Source: Bacteriovoracaceae bacterium (GTDB taxonomy: Bacteria > Bdellovibrionota > Bacteriovoracia > Bacteriovoracales > Bacteriovoracaceae). Taken from it: a stretch of 64,000 nt of DNA. Each line of letters begins with the position of its first letter. Within the stretch, counting starts at the first letter, position 1. Below, in pieces: positions 54,910-63,168 of this stretch. The position numbers were made by a program, and so were the translations under genes. Below the pieces are notes generated by a model that had not been told where the DNA came from, did not search any database, and saw only the letters and a program-made list of their open reading frames with translations. Location of the stretch: the NCBI GenBank assembly GCA_028378565.1, contig JAONMX010000003.1:1-64000 (forward strand). The letters run 5' to 3'.

Positions 54910-56448
54910 TTAGAATTGTGGTTTCCCCACAGAGGCATCGAGGAGAAGACCTTGGCTAGATCGCTTATAGCGAACCTCTTCCCTACGAAAATCTCCAGTA
55001 ACTTCTGAGGCAATTGAGCGCTTATTTAGTTTTTCAAACTCATTACGAGACTTGGCCCTTGCAAGAATCTTTGCTTTCTTTCCAAAGTATTTTGCAAACT
55101 TCTTCAAGGAAGTTCCAACAAGCTCTCTGGATACACTTCCCGCAATTTCAGACAGATATCTTTCTGATTGTTTAATAGACTCTCTTCTAGAGTGAAGGTT
55201 TGAGTACCTTTTAGAAAGCTCAAGGACTGCAATCTTCATCTCTGGACGATACTTCATACCCGTCGTGACAAGGACATTTGCTAAAATATCAGCTCCTTTC
55301 TTTACTCCGAAGCTATATGAATAGTTTTTTACTTCTTCATAGACTTCAGGAATGAGATAGGCACCTGCATCTTGTGAGATGATATTTTCACTCACTTTAA
55401 TGAGCTCTTTTTGGCCTACAGACAAAACCTTTCCCTTTGTTCTAACAAAGGCAATTTCTTGAGCTGCAAAGCTGTTAGCATTGGAGTCAAAAATATCATC
55501 CCCACCTCTCGAGTAATCTTCAAGAGCACTCTGAACAGCTTGATCGACTTCTTCTAACATTAGCTTCTTACCAATTGTATAAGTTCTCTTTATTAGAAAT
55601 TCTGGAATTATTTCAGCGATAATAGCAGGTGTTTTTTCTTTAGCTACTTCATATGCTTTTTTAGAGATCATCTTAACGATCTCTTCTTCAATACCTACTC
55701 TTAAAGATTCAAGAATCAACTCGTGAACAACGACTCTCCCTTTTTCTTCTTTATTGACCTCTGTCACAATAGATGCAGGAGCTCTTCTCTCTTTAAATAA
55801 CTCTCTTTTATCACTGGTTCTAAACTCACTTAAAGCGAAGTCAAAAGCATTTTCATACTTAGCTGTATTAAAAAAATCAAAAAAGGAAGTCTTATAGTAA
55901 GGAGAATTTTTTTCTAAGGTAATAATCTGTGATAATTTTATTTTATTAGCATCATTAAAATCAAAAACATAAGTTCGTGAACCTTTTAGTTTTGTTTGGT
56001 CTAGGTAGATATCTCCATGCAAAACAGTAATAAGGCATTCCATGCTTGAGCAGTCTGCATATACGATCCCGCTTTCAATTCGAAGGAGACCGACCTTCGT
56101 TTTCACCTTAATCTCATTTCCTTCAAGACTATTAACTTTAAGGGCTCCTATCTTTAATAAAATTTCATTACTCTCTATTTCAATGAAGCTATTTCCTGAT
56201 AAAGAAAGGGTTTGAAAATTACCAAGGCTCACTCCAAGAGATTTACCTTGCCCAAAAAGAACTCCATTCCCACTATAAGCTTTACCACTTCTTAACTGAT
56301 ATTCTTTATCCAATACATCCACGAAAATATATTTACCTTTAGCTTCAAAAACAGAAAAAGAATCAAAGCCGTAGGCCAAGTTCAAATGAAAAAAGATGGT
56401 GAAAATAAGCATATACCATTTCATACTTAGCTTATCGGTCTTAACCAT
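54910..56448 (-). CDS. exported FecR-like protein with helical C-terminus
   Basis: 512 residues. A signal peptide (WYMLIFTIFFHLNLAYG) follows a short charged start; the ATG at 56448 or at 56424 could be used, neither with a good Shine-Dalgarno. Residues ~40-160 look like a FecR-type beta domain (SLGNFQTLSLSGNSFIEIE, LLRIESGIVYADCSS, ITVLHGDIYLDQ). The rest (~210-512) is mostly charged helix with no repeat I can name. In other bacteria FecR domains sense or bind in the periplasm. It is divergent from a TPR-barrel protein, and the two may be expressed together. Confidence 0.7.
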   Translation of the reverse strand: MVKTDKLSMKWYMLIFTIFFHLNLAYGFDSFSVFEAKGKYIFVDVLDKEYQLRSGKAYSGNGVLFGQGKSLGVSLGNFQTLSLSGNSFIEIESNEILLKIGALKVNSLEGNEIKVKTKVGLLRIESGIVYADCSSMECLITVLHGDIYLDQTKLKGSRTYVFDFNDANKIKLSQIITLEKNSPYYKTSFFDFFNTAKYENAFDFALSEFRTSDKRELFKERRAPASIVTEVNKEEKGRVVVHELILESLRVGIEEEIVKMISKKAYEVAKEKTPAIIAEIIPEFLIKRTYTIGKKLMLEEVDQAVQSALEDYSRGGDDIFDSNANSFAAQEIAFVRTKGKVLSVGQKELIKVSENIISQDAGAYLIPEVYEEVKNYSYSFGVKKGADILANVLVTTGMKYRPEMKIAVLELSKRYSNLHSRRESIKQSERYLSEIAGSVSRELVGTSLKKFAKYFGKKAKILARAKSRNEFEKLNKRSIASEVTGDFRREEVRYKRSSQGLLLDASVGKPQF

Positions 56449-56534
56449 TATTATTTAACAATACCCGACGTTAGAACTCCGGAAAATAAAGTCTTCAAGT
56501 AACTGAAAATTCAAAAAAGATATAAAATTAAAGT

Positions 56535-58148
56535 GTGAAAAAACTATTTAAAATACTTTTACTGATAGCATCGGTGCTTAGTTTTAGCATCTATTCTCAA
56601 ACCGTAAACCAAGTATTGGAATTAAGATTATCAAAGGCAAAACTTCTTGCTTCTCAAAATCAAAAACGCTCTGCTTATAAGCTTATCCTTAAAAACTTAG
56701 AGCAGGAACAAGTCCATCCCGAAAGTTACTACTTTTTATCTGAGATGTATTTAAACTCCTCTCAAGTGAGAAGGTCTTTTCAAGTTCTGTATCTTCTTAT
56801 AAAAAAACAACATAAGAAAAATTTCTTAAATACACCACTAAGTATGATCAATTTTGAAAATACTCCTTCTCAAAACGCTCTTCTAACTTACTACAAAATA
56901 GCCAGTCAGTTTTTAACAGAAGCTCAAGAAGGTGTTTACCCAAAAATTTTCAAGATTAAACTACTACTCCTTGCAAAAAAATACTACACCGTTGTAGAGA
57001 ACTTCGATTTCCGAATCAGTTCAACAAAGGCTCAACTTGGAAAAATTTTCTTACAACTTAATGAAAACGATTCTGCTATTCAAAAACTACTTGAAGCTAA
57101 AAACTCTTTGTCAGAAGACAATAAATCTATTTTTAAAACAGAAGATTTAACAAAGGAAGAAATCAACCTTTTGATCGGACAGAGTTTAATTAAAGAAGGA
57201 CAAATCGAAGCTGGAAAACTCTACTTAAGACAAGTCACACTTTCTGATAATTCTTCCAACTCACTTGTGGACTACTCAACCTCTATTCAAAGTCTCTTAG
57301 ATGAAGATTATATTGACCTTGATTTTAGTTATTTGGTTAGATCTAGTAGCAATATTTTGGATTATAAAGATTCTCAGCTAACATCACTAAAAACCACCAA
57401 TCCTGAAATTTCAGAGTCTGGTGTTTATCATAATAGAAATATCAATATCATTATGAATAAGAACTTGTTCAAAAAGTGGGTTGTTAAGGCAAACTTCTCC
57501 TATAGTGATAAAGTTGCTACAGACAAGCTTCAAGAAAATGGTGATAAGAGAGACTTGCTTTTTAATTTTGAAGTAGGTGTTCATGAAAGTTCAACCTCTA
57601 CCATAAAATTGAGATATGAATATGAATCAAATTATCGAAAGCTAAACAGTTCTTTTACTAAGAATTATTCTATTTCTAAAATTATTCCCACATGGATCAA
57701 GGCCTCTGACACCGCAACTTTTGTCATAAGGGCCCCATTTGAAAGCTATACTTTTCTTAATTCATCAGCATCTGGTACAGGACTAACGCTGGGCTATTCC
57801 CCTTTTAAAAAGACGCAGTATTGGAATCCATTTTACTTTGTAGGATATCGATCAATTCCTGAAAGTAACCAAACCTCCTCATCATCATTTTTAGCTGGAG
57901 TCTCAAATCTCTCAATTCTAAATGAAAACTGGAATTTTGTTACCAGTTTTGACCTTGAGAATAGGGACAATGAATTAGAAAGCTTGAGTTATCTAGAGCT
58001 CAACTTTAAAGGTCTCTTTAGTTATCGATTTAAAAGATTCAAATCCTTAAGATTAGACACAGGACTTAAGTATATAAGTCGTGCCCATGCTGGCAATGAC
58101 AACCTGAGCCAATACGAACTCATACTAGGTATGGGTTACACATTTTAG
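56535..58148 (+). CDS. outer-membrane protein: TPR domain plus C-terminal beta-barrel
   Basis: 537 residues from a GTG. A signal peptide (LFKILLLIASVLSFSIYS) leads to TPR-like helices (residues ~25-240: RLSKAKLLASQNQKRSAYKLI, FLSEMYLNSSQVRRSFQVLY). From ~290 to the end it is beta-strand rich with alternating aromatics (TIKLRYEYESNYRKL, YELILGMGYTF), ending in Phe as in outer-membrane barrels. A periplasmic TPR joined to a barrel suggests an export or assembly apparatus for a polysaccharide or protein (AlgK/AlgE-like logic, by analogy only). Confidence 0.78.
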   Translation: MKKLFKILLLIASVLSFSIYSQTVNQVLELRLSKAKLLASQNQKRSAYKLILKNLEQEQVHPESYYFLSEMYLNSSQVRRSFQVLYLLIKKQHKKNFLNTPLSMINFENTPSQNALLTYYKIASQFLTEAQEGVYPKIFKIKLLLLAKKYYTVVENFDFRISSTKAQLGKIFLQLNENDSAIQKLLEAKNSLSEDNKSIFKTEDLTKEEINLLIGQSLIKEGQIEAGKLYLRQVTLSDNSSNSLVDYSTSIQSLLDEDYIDLDFSYLVRSSSNILDYKDSQLTSLKTTNPEISESGVYHNRNINIIMNKNLFKKWVVKANFSYSDKVATDKLQENGDKRDLLFNFEVGVHESSTSTIKLRYEYESNYRKLNSSFTKNYSISKIIPTWIKASDTATFVIRAPFESYTFLNSSASGTGLTLGYSPFKKTQYWNPFYFVGYRSIPESNQTSSSSFLAGVSNLSILNENWNFVTSFDLENRDNELESLSYLELNFKGLFSYRFKRFKSLRLDTGLKYISRAHAGNDNLSQYELILGMGYTF

Positions 58149-58187
58149 TTTTCAACAAAATATGTTAAGTTCTCGCAAAGGAAACTT

Positions 58188-59714
58188 ATGGAAACACTTA
58201 AACAAATTTCTAAAAAGACATTATTAGTCATTCTTGACGGCTTTGGAATTAATTCAAATACCACAAAGAATGCTGTCAAAGATGCAAAGACTCCAAATAT
58301 TGATTATCTCTTTGCTAATTTTCCATACACGACAATTGAAGCTGGCGGAGAAAGTGTTGGTCTTCCAAAAGGAGTGAGTGGAAATTCGGAAGTGGGACAT
58401 ATGAACCTAGGAGCAGGTCGTCCTGTTAGACAAGACCTTGTAAGAATTAACGAAGTTATTGAACAAGATAAATTTAAAGACCTAGAACTTCTTCAAGAAT
58501 TTAAGAAGAAAGCAAAAACTAGTACTAAAAGAATACATATCGTTGGCCTGCTTAGTGATGGAGGTGTTCACTCCCACATTAATCATATTAAGGAAGTAAT
58601 CAACTCACTTAAAGATGATTCCTTATCTCTTCACTTTCATGCCTTCATGGACGGAAGAGATACACAGAAAAATATTGGGCAAAAATATATTGATGATCTT
58701 TCAACAGTCGATGGATTTCAGTTTGCTTCTATGCAAGGTCGCTCAATTGGTATGGATCGAGACCGTCGATGGGAAAAGATCAAGGCATGTTACGACATGA
58801 TGATTGGCCAAGGGGCTCAAACAAATCTGTCTCCAACAGATTATTTGGCAAATGAATATAAAGAAGAGAGATTTGACGAGTTTATAAATCCAGTTCTTTT
58901 TAATAAAGACTTTGCCATTCAAGATGGCGACTCTGTTTTCTTTATTAATTTTAGACCGGACCGTGCTATTCAATTTACATTAGCGATGACTGATCCAAAT
59001 TTTACTCACTTTGAAAGAAGCGTCTTACCAGGCCAATATTTATGTATGACTCCTTACTGTCCTGAGGATGTAGAACTTCCTATTCTCTTTGATAAAGAAA
59101 AACTAAATGGTGTCTTAAGCGAGTACCTTAGTCAGAACAATTATAAACAATACAAAATTGCAGAAACTGAAAAATATGCTCATGTAACTTTCTTTTTTAA
59201 TGGTGGAGAGAAGAAACCATTTCCAGGTGAAGAGCACATACTTGTGAACTCCCCTAAGGAAGTTGCAACATACGATTTAAAACCTGAAATGAGTGCTCCG
59301 GAAGTAACTGAAAAGTTATTAGCGGCCCTCGAAGATGATTACACTTTCTACATTGTGAATTTTGCTAATAGCGATATGGTTGGTCATACCGGTAATTACG
59401 AAGCGGCTATTAAGGCTGTCGAAACGCTCGATCATTCAGTTAAACAATTAATAGATCAATGTGAAAAAAATGACATCACTCTTTTACTAACGGCAGATCA
59501 TGGAAATAGTGACCAGATGGTATATGAAGACGGTTCTCCTCACACTTCTCATACAGGAGCCCCAGTTCCATTTTGTGCTTTCCATCCAAAACTAAAAGGT
59601 AAGAAACTAGCAAAGAGTGGTAACTTCGCATTGAAGGATGTTGCTCCAACAATATTATACTCACTCGGTATTGATTACCCTTCAAGCTTTGAAGGTGAAT
59701 CAATTTTTAAATAG
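58188..59714 (+). CDS. gpmI: 2,3-bisphosphoglycerate-independent phosphoglycerate mutase
   Basis: 508 residues, the standard size. Interconverts 3- and 2-phosphoglycerate in glycolysis using two Mn ions. The first metal site is ILDGFGI (D17), the phospho-acceptor serine is S67 in GNSEVGHMNLGAG, DGRDT and the RDRRW segment are present, and the second metal cluster is NFANSDMVGHTG and TADHGN. AAAGGA is 5 bases before the ATG. It is followed by pfkA after 7 bp, a glycolytic pair. Confidence 0.96.
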   Translation: METLKQISKKTLLVILDGFGINSNTTKNAVKDAKTPNIDYLFANFPYTTIEAGGESVGLPKGVSGNSEVGHMNLGAGRPVRQDLVRINEVIEQDKFKDLELLQEFKKKAKTSTKRIHIVGLLSDGGVHSHINHIKEVINSLKDDSLSLHFHAFMDGRDTQKNIGQKYIDDLSTVDGFQFASMQGRSIGMDRDRRWEKIKACYDMMIGQGAQTNLSPTDYLANEYKEERFDEFINPVLFNKDFAIQDGDSVFFINFRPDRAIQFTLAMTDPNFTHFERSVLPGQYLCMTPYCPEDVELPILFDKEKLNGVLSEYLSQNNYKQYKIAETEKYAHVTFFFNGGEKKPFPGEEHILVNSPKEVATYDLKPEMSAPEVTEKLLAALEDDYTFYIVNFANSDMVGHTGNYEAAIKAVETLDHSVKQLIDQCEKNDITLLLTADHGNSDQMVYEDGSPHTSHTGAPVPFCAFHPKLKGKKLAKSGNFALKDVAPTILYSLGIDYPSSFEGESIFK

Positions 59715-59721
59715 GAATTTT

Positions 59722-60708
59722 ATGACAGCTGAAAAGAAAATTAAAAAAGTTGGTATTCTTTGTAGCGGTGGTGACAGCCCCGGAATGAATTGTGCCATTA
59801 GGGCCTTTGTAAGAACTGCCATTGGTGCAGGTCTTGAAGTTTACGGAATCCGCAGAGGATACGCCGGTCTTCTTGAGGGTGATATTATAAAAATGGATGA
59901 AAGCTCTGTTGGAAATATTCTTCAACATGGTGGAACAATTCTTCAAACAAGTCGTTGTCCTGAATTTCATGAAGCTGATATAAGAAAAGAAGCTTCCCAT
60001 ATTTTAGCTCGTAAAAAAATAGATGCCTTAGCCGTTATCGGTGGTAATGGATCTTTTAATGGAGCTCATGCTCTTCATGAAGAGCATGGTATTCCAATCG
60101 CTGCACTCCCAGGGACTATTGATAACGATATAACCGGAACAAATTATACAATTGGTTTTGATACTGCCGTTCAAACTGCCGTTGAAGCTGTGGATAAGAT
60201 TAGAGATACTGCCTCTTCTCACGCAAGAACCTTTATTGTTGAAGTTATGGGTCGAAGCTCAGCTGCTATTGCTCTTCACGTTGGTGTTTGTACAGGCGCA
60301 GAAAATGTAGTTGTTCCTAGTGATAATATTGCTTATGGACAAATTGCTTCTGACATCCAAAGAGGAATTGTTCGTGGTAAGAATAGCTCCATTATTATCT
60401 GTGCTGAAGGGAAAGTCCCAGGCCTCAGTTATAAAATTCAGGAAAACCTAAAAGAAACACATGATATTGATGCTCATGTTTGTATCCTTGGGCATATTCA
60501 AAGAGGCGGAAATCCTTCTTCTCTTGATCGGTTTATTGCTAGCAGAATGGGCTTTGTGGCCGTCAATGAACTTCTTAATGGCAACAAAGCTTTTGTGACA
60601 GCTTTTGTTAGTGGTGAAGTTACACCCGTGCCTCTAAATGAATGTCTTGAAAAAAGAGATGAGTACCTTCCACAAACAGTAGATCTTGTGAAGGCCCTTT
60701 CTATCTAG
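59722..60708 (+). CDS. pfkA: 6-phosphofructokinase
   Basis: 328 residues from the ATG at 59722 (AGGA 6 bases upstream). Phosphorylates fructose-6-phosphate. Seen are the GILCSGGDSPGMN ATP loop, PGTIDND with both catalytic aspartates, EVMGRSSAAIALH, and ILGHIQRGGNPSS. The metal-binding motif reads GGNGS (N109) where most ATP-PFKs have GGDGS, and later TGTNYT has Asn where Asp is common. Gly110 predicts ATP rather than PPi use. In-frame upstream starts inside gpmI are rejected. Confidence 0.93.
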   Translation: MTAEKKIKKVGILCSGGDSPGMNCAIRAFVRTAIGAGLEVYGIRRGYAGLLEGDIIKMDESSVGNILQHGGTILQTSRCPEFHEADIRKEASHILARKKIDALAVIGGNGSFNGAHALHEEHGIPIAALPGTIDNDITGTNYTIGFDTAVQTAVEAVDKIRDTASSHARTFIVEVMGRSSAAIALHVGVCTGAENVVVPSDNIAYGQIASDIQRGIVRGKNSSIIICAEGKVPGLSYKIQENLKETHDIDAHVCILGHIQRGGNPSSLDRFIASRMGFVAVNELLNGNKAFVTAFVSGEVTPVPLNECLEKRDEYLPQTVDLVKALSI

Positions 60709-61217
60709 GTACCATTTACTCGTAACTCTTTTAATAGTTCAAAAATATTAATGTTAAAAAGATCTTCAAAGGCTTCGTCATCGAGGCCTATGTATTTTCT
60801 AATTCCCATTTTCTGTAGTTTTTCTTCTTCGTAGTTAATACTTTTATTTTCAGTAATGCCACCACTTAAACTAACTCTCCCTGATGAAAAGCAATCATCA
60901 AGTTTCTGTATCGGTAAATTTTCAGTTAGACTCCAAAAAACAAGAAGCATTGGCAGTTCTAACCATGAAAGGTCCCCTTCTTTATTAATGACCTTTAGGT
61001 CCTCTTCCGGTAAATCAACACATAATTTAAATCGCTTTAACGGAAATTTTAATCCCTTCTCGCGAGATAAGAATATAAATTTCTCTTTGATAACCCTTCC
61101 CGCTTGTCCGAGCCCCACAATCTCTAAACTGGGAACAGACTTGGAACAATAGCCAAATATTTCAACATAGTAGTCATTTTTTTTACAAGGAATATAGGAA
61201 ACTATCTTAGTGTGCAT
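60705..61217 (-). CDS. stand-alone YifB/ComM N-terminal (ChlI-like) domain
   Basis: 170 residues. The sequence matches only the first ~165 residues of the YifB/ComM Mg-chelatase-like AAA+ proteins: VEIFGYCSKSVPSLEIVGLG, FPLKRFKLCVDLPEEDLK, WLELPMLLVFWSLT and GRVSLSGGITENK. In ComM this domain sits before the ATPase ring, and ComM helps integrate transforming DNA by branch migration. Here no AAA+ part follows; the frame ends tail to tail with pfkA, overlapping 4 bp. It may regulate or cap a full-length relative elsewhere, or bind DNA by itself. It could also be a remnant. Confidence 0.75.
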   Translation of the reverse strand: MHTKIVSYIPCKKNDYYVEIFGYCSKSVPSLEIVGLGQAGRVIKEKFIFLSREKGLKFPLKRFKLCVDLPEEDLKVINKEGDLSWLELPMLLVFWSLTENLPIQKLDDCFSSGRVSLSGGITENKSINYEEEKLQKMGIRKYIGLDDEAFEDLFNINIFELLKELRVNGT

Positions 61218-61307
61218 GCTGAGTTATGTAGCAAACTCATTACTATTGAAGATTCTTAATGAATTGGAAATATTAGTATTAAATAAAAAGAAATAAAAAA
61301 GTGCTTA

Positions 61308-61826
61308 TTAAAGTTTCAGCATTTCATCAATAGAAAAGTCATTTTCTTTAACAGAACTTTTTGTTTGAAAAATACAGTTTAAAGTATTATCAACATCTTT
61401 TTCCACAAGTGAAACAAGGCCAACTTCTAAATTAAAAGCAAAAATATTTTTTAAATTAGCACACCCTAGCTTTGGATCTCGGCAATAACTGAGATGCTCT
61501 TTATCACAGGCCAATGCAATTTCTAAAGCCTCACCTTTTTCACAAACAACTTCTTCCATTGCCTTTGAGATAAAGCCTCTTAAGAAGGTTTTATCATTTT
61601 TGAATTTTTTCTGACAAAACTCTTGAACATTAACTGTTGTGCCCATGCAATCAAGTTCGAATGTGCTTGCAACAGAAATTAATGGAAGATGTTTTACGCC
61701 ACTATCGCGGCAAACATGTTGATAAGAAAAGAGAGATCTTTGACGACCAGAAATTTGATGCTTAAGCATTTTCGCCCAAGCACCGTCTATGAAAACTAAT
61801 AATAATATTAATAAAATGTTTTTCAT
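61308..61826 (-). CDS. secreted Cys-rich protein of unknown function
   Basis: About 172 residues from ATG 61826 (AGGG upstream; a TTG three bases earlier is unlikely). Signal peptide ILLILLLVFIDGAWA. The mature part has eight cysteines (VCRDSG, LDCMG, EFCQKK, VVCEKG, LACDKE, YCRDPKLGCAN, NCIFQ), suggesting a disulfide-bonded periplasmic protein. It starts 6 bp after the gdh stop, so it may share its transcript. No family recognised. Confidence 0.75.
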   Translation of the reverse strand: MKNILLILLLVFIDGAWAKMLKHQISGRQRSLFSYQHVCRDSGVKHLPLISVASTFELDCMGTTVNVQEFCQKKFKNDKTFLRGFISKAMEEVVCEKGEALEIALACDKEHLSYCRDPKLGCANLKNIFAFNLEVGLVSLVEKDVDNTLNCIFQTKSSVKENDFSIDEMLKL

Positions 61827-61832
61827 CAAACC

Positions 61833-63092
61833 CTATGCAGGGAAAAGACCTCTTAGTCTCATCGCCTTGTCTAGTCTTTGAAGAGCGCCAATAAAAGCCG
61901 CTTTCTTCATGTCCACATTAAATTCATTCGAACAAAGTACAACTCTATCAAATGACTCTTTAAGTATATCATGAAGTTTCTTATTAATTTGATCAAGGTC
62001 CCAGAAAAAGTTTTGAAGTCCTTGAACCCACTCAAAGTATGAAACAATAACACCACCAGCATTACATAGAATATCAGGAATAATGAATGCTCCATTTCCT
62101 GCTAAGTATTCTATGGCCTCTTTTGTAATAGGACCGTTGGCACCTTCAGCAATGATTTTTGCCTTAACATTTTTCATATTTTTTTCAGTAATAATTCCAT
62201 CAATAGCTGCAGGAATAAGAACTTCTACTTCTAAAGATAAAAGCTCTTCATTGGTAATCGCTTCTGTTCCTGGCATTCCTTTAACAGAGCCATGAGCATA
62301 GACATATCTTACTGCTTCCTTAACATCAATTCCGTCTCCACAGAAAACTGCTCCACTAACATCTCCAATGGCAACAATCTTTGCACCTTGAGCTGAAAGA
62401 TCTTCAGCCGCCGGAATACCAACCTTACCAAATCCGTGGATGGCAACTCTAGTTGAAGTATCAATTGGAATTCCAGTTACTGTTGAAGCAAAGTTCACAC
62501 AGTAAGCAACACCTTTACCAGTTGATTCGGCTCTTCCGAGAGAACCACCAACAGCAATAGGCTTACCTGTAACAACACCTGGAACGGTGTAACCTTTTAA
62601 CTGAGAATATGTATCCATAAACCAGGCCATGGTTTGTCCATTGGTTCCAATATCTGGTGCAGGCACATCAATATTAGGACCAATAAGCATACTGATCTCT
62701 GTTGCAAATCTTCTTGTTAATGATTGTAGCTCTTGTCTAGAAAGATCACCTGGATCAACTTGAATACCACCTTTTGCTCCACCAAGTGGGAGACCAACTA
62801 ATGCACACTTAAAAGTCATCAGCATAGCAAGAGCCGCAGTTTCAGAAAGATCAACGTTAGGGTGAAAACGAATTCCCCCTTTACCAGGTCCTAAAGTCAT
62901 ATTGTGCTGAACACGAAAGCCTTGAAAAGTTTTTACGGTTCCATCGTCTAGTCGAATAGGAACTGCAACTTGCAAAGCACGTTTTGGATACTTAAGACGT
63001 TCTACAATATTTGGATCAAGACCACCGATACTACCAGCTAACTCTAACTGATTAAACGAATCTTGAAATAAAGGACTTTCAAAGAGGCTCAT
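61833..63092 (-). CDS. gdhA: Glu/Leu/Phe/Val dehydrogenase (glutamate dehydrogenase)
   Basis: 419 residues from the ATG at 63092, which has GGAG 6 bases upstream; an in-frame ATG at 63110 lies in an inverted repeat and lacks a Shine-Dalgarno. Oxidises glutamate to 2-oxoglutarate and ammonia with NAD(P). PGKGGIRFHP, the catalytic lysine in PLGGAKGGI, PAPDIGTNGQTMAW and the nucleotide site VAIHGFGKVG are intact. It is a hexameric-type small GDH, fitting amino-acid-based energy metabolism. Confidence 0.94.
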   Translation of the reverse strand: MSLFESPLFQDSFNQLELAGSIGGLDPNIVERLKYPKRALQVAVPIRLDDGTVKTFQGFRVQHNMTLGPGKGGIRFHPNVDLSETAALAMLMTFKCALVGLPLGGAKGGIQVDPGDLSRQELQSLTRRFATEISMLIGPNIDVPAPDIGTNGQTMAWFMDTYSQLKGYTVPGVVTGKPIAVGGSLGRAESTGKGVAYCVNFASTVTGIPIDTSTRVAIHGFGKVGIPAAEDLSAQGAKIVAIGDVSGAVFCGDGIDVKEAVRYVYAHGSVKGMPGTEAITNEELLSLEVEVLIPAAIDGIITEKNMKNVKAKIIAEGANGPITKEAIEYLAGNGAFIIPDILCNAGGVIVSYFEWVQGLQNFFWDLDQINKKLHDILKESFDRVVLCSNEFNVDMKKAAFIGALQRLDKAMRLRGLFPA

Positions 63093-63109
63093 ACATAACT
63101 CCGCCGACA

Positions 63110-63143
63110 TTAGGTAAAATATTAATGCTGATAATTTACCTAA
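63110..63143. promoter_or_regulatory. inverted repeat in the gdhA leader
   Basis: TTAGGTAAA and TTTACCTAA (9 bp, perfect) separated by 16 nt, ending 17 bp before the gdhA start. No T-tract follows on the minus strand, so an operator or leader hairpin is more likely than a terminator. Confidence 0.45.
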
Positions 63144-63168
63144 ATTTGCGGATTAATAACAGAGCTAT

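Noticed and set aside
59638..59721. Extended start of pfkA inside gpmI
   Set aside because: The extra residues are the shifted frame of gpmI; the ATG at 59722 has its own AGGA and matches the family N-terminus.
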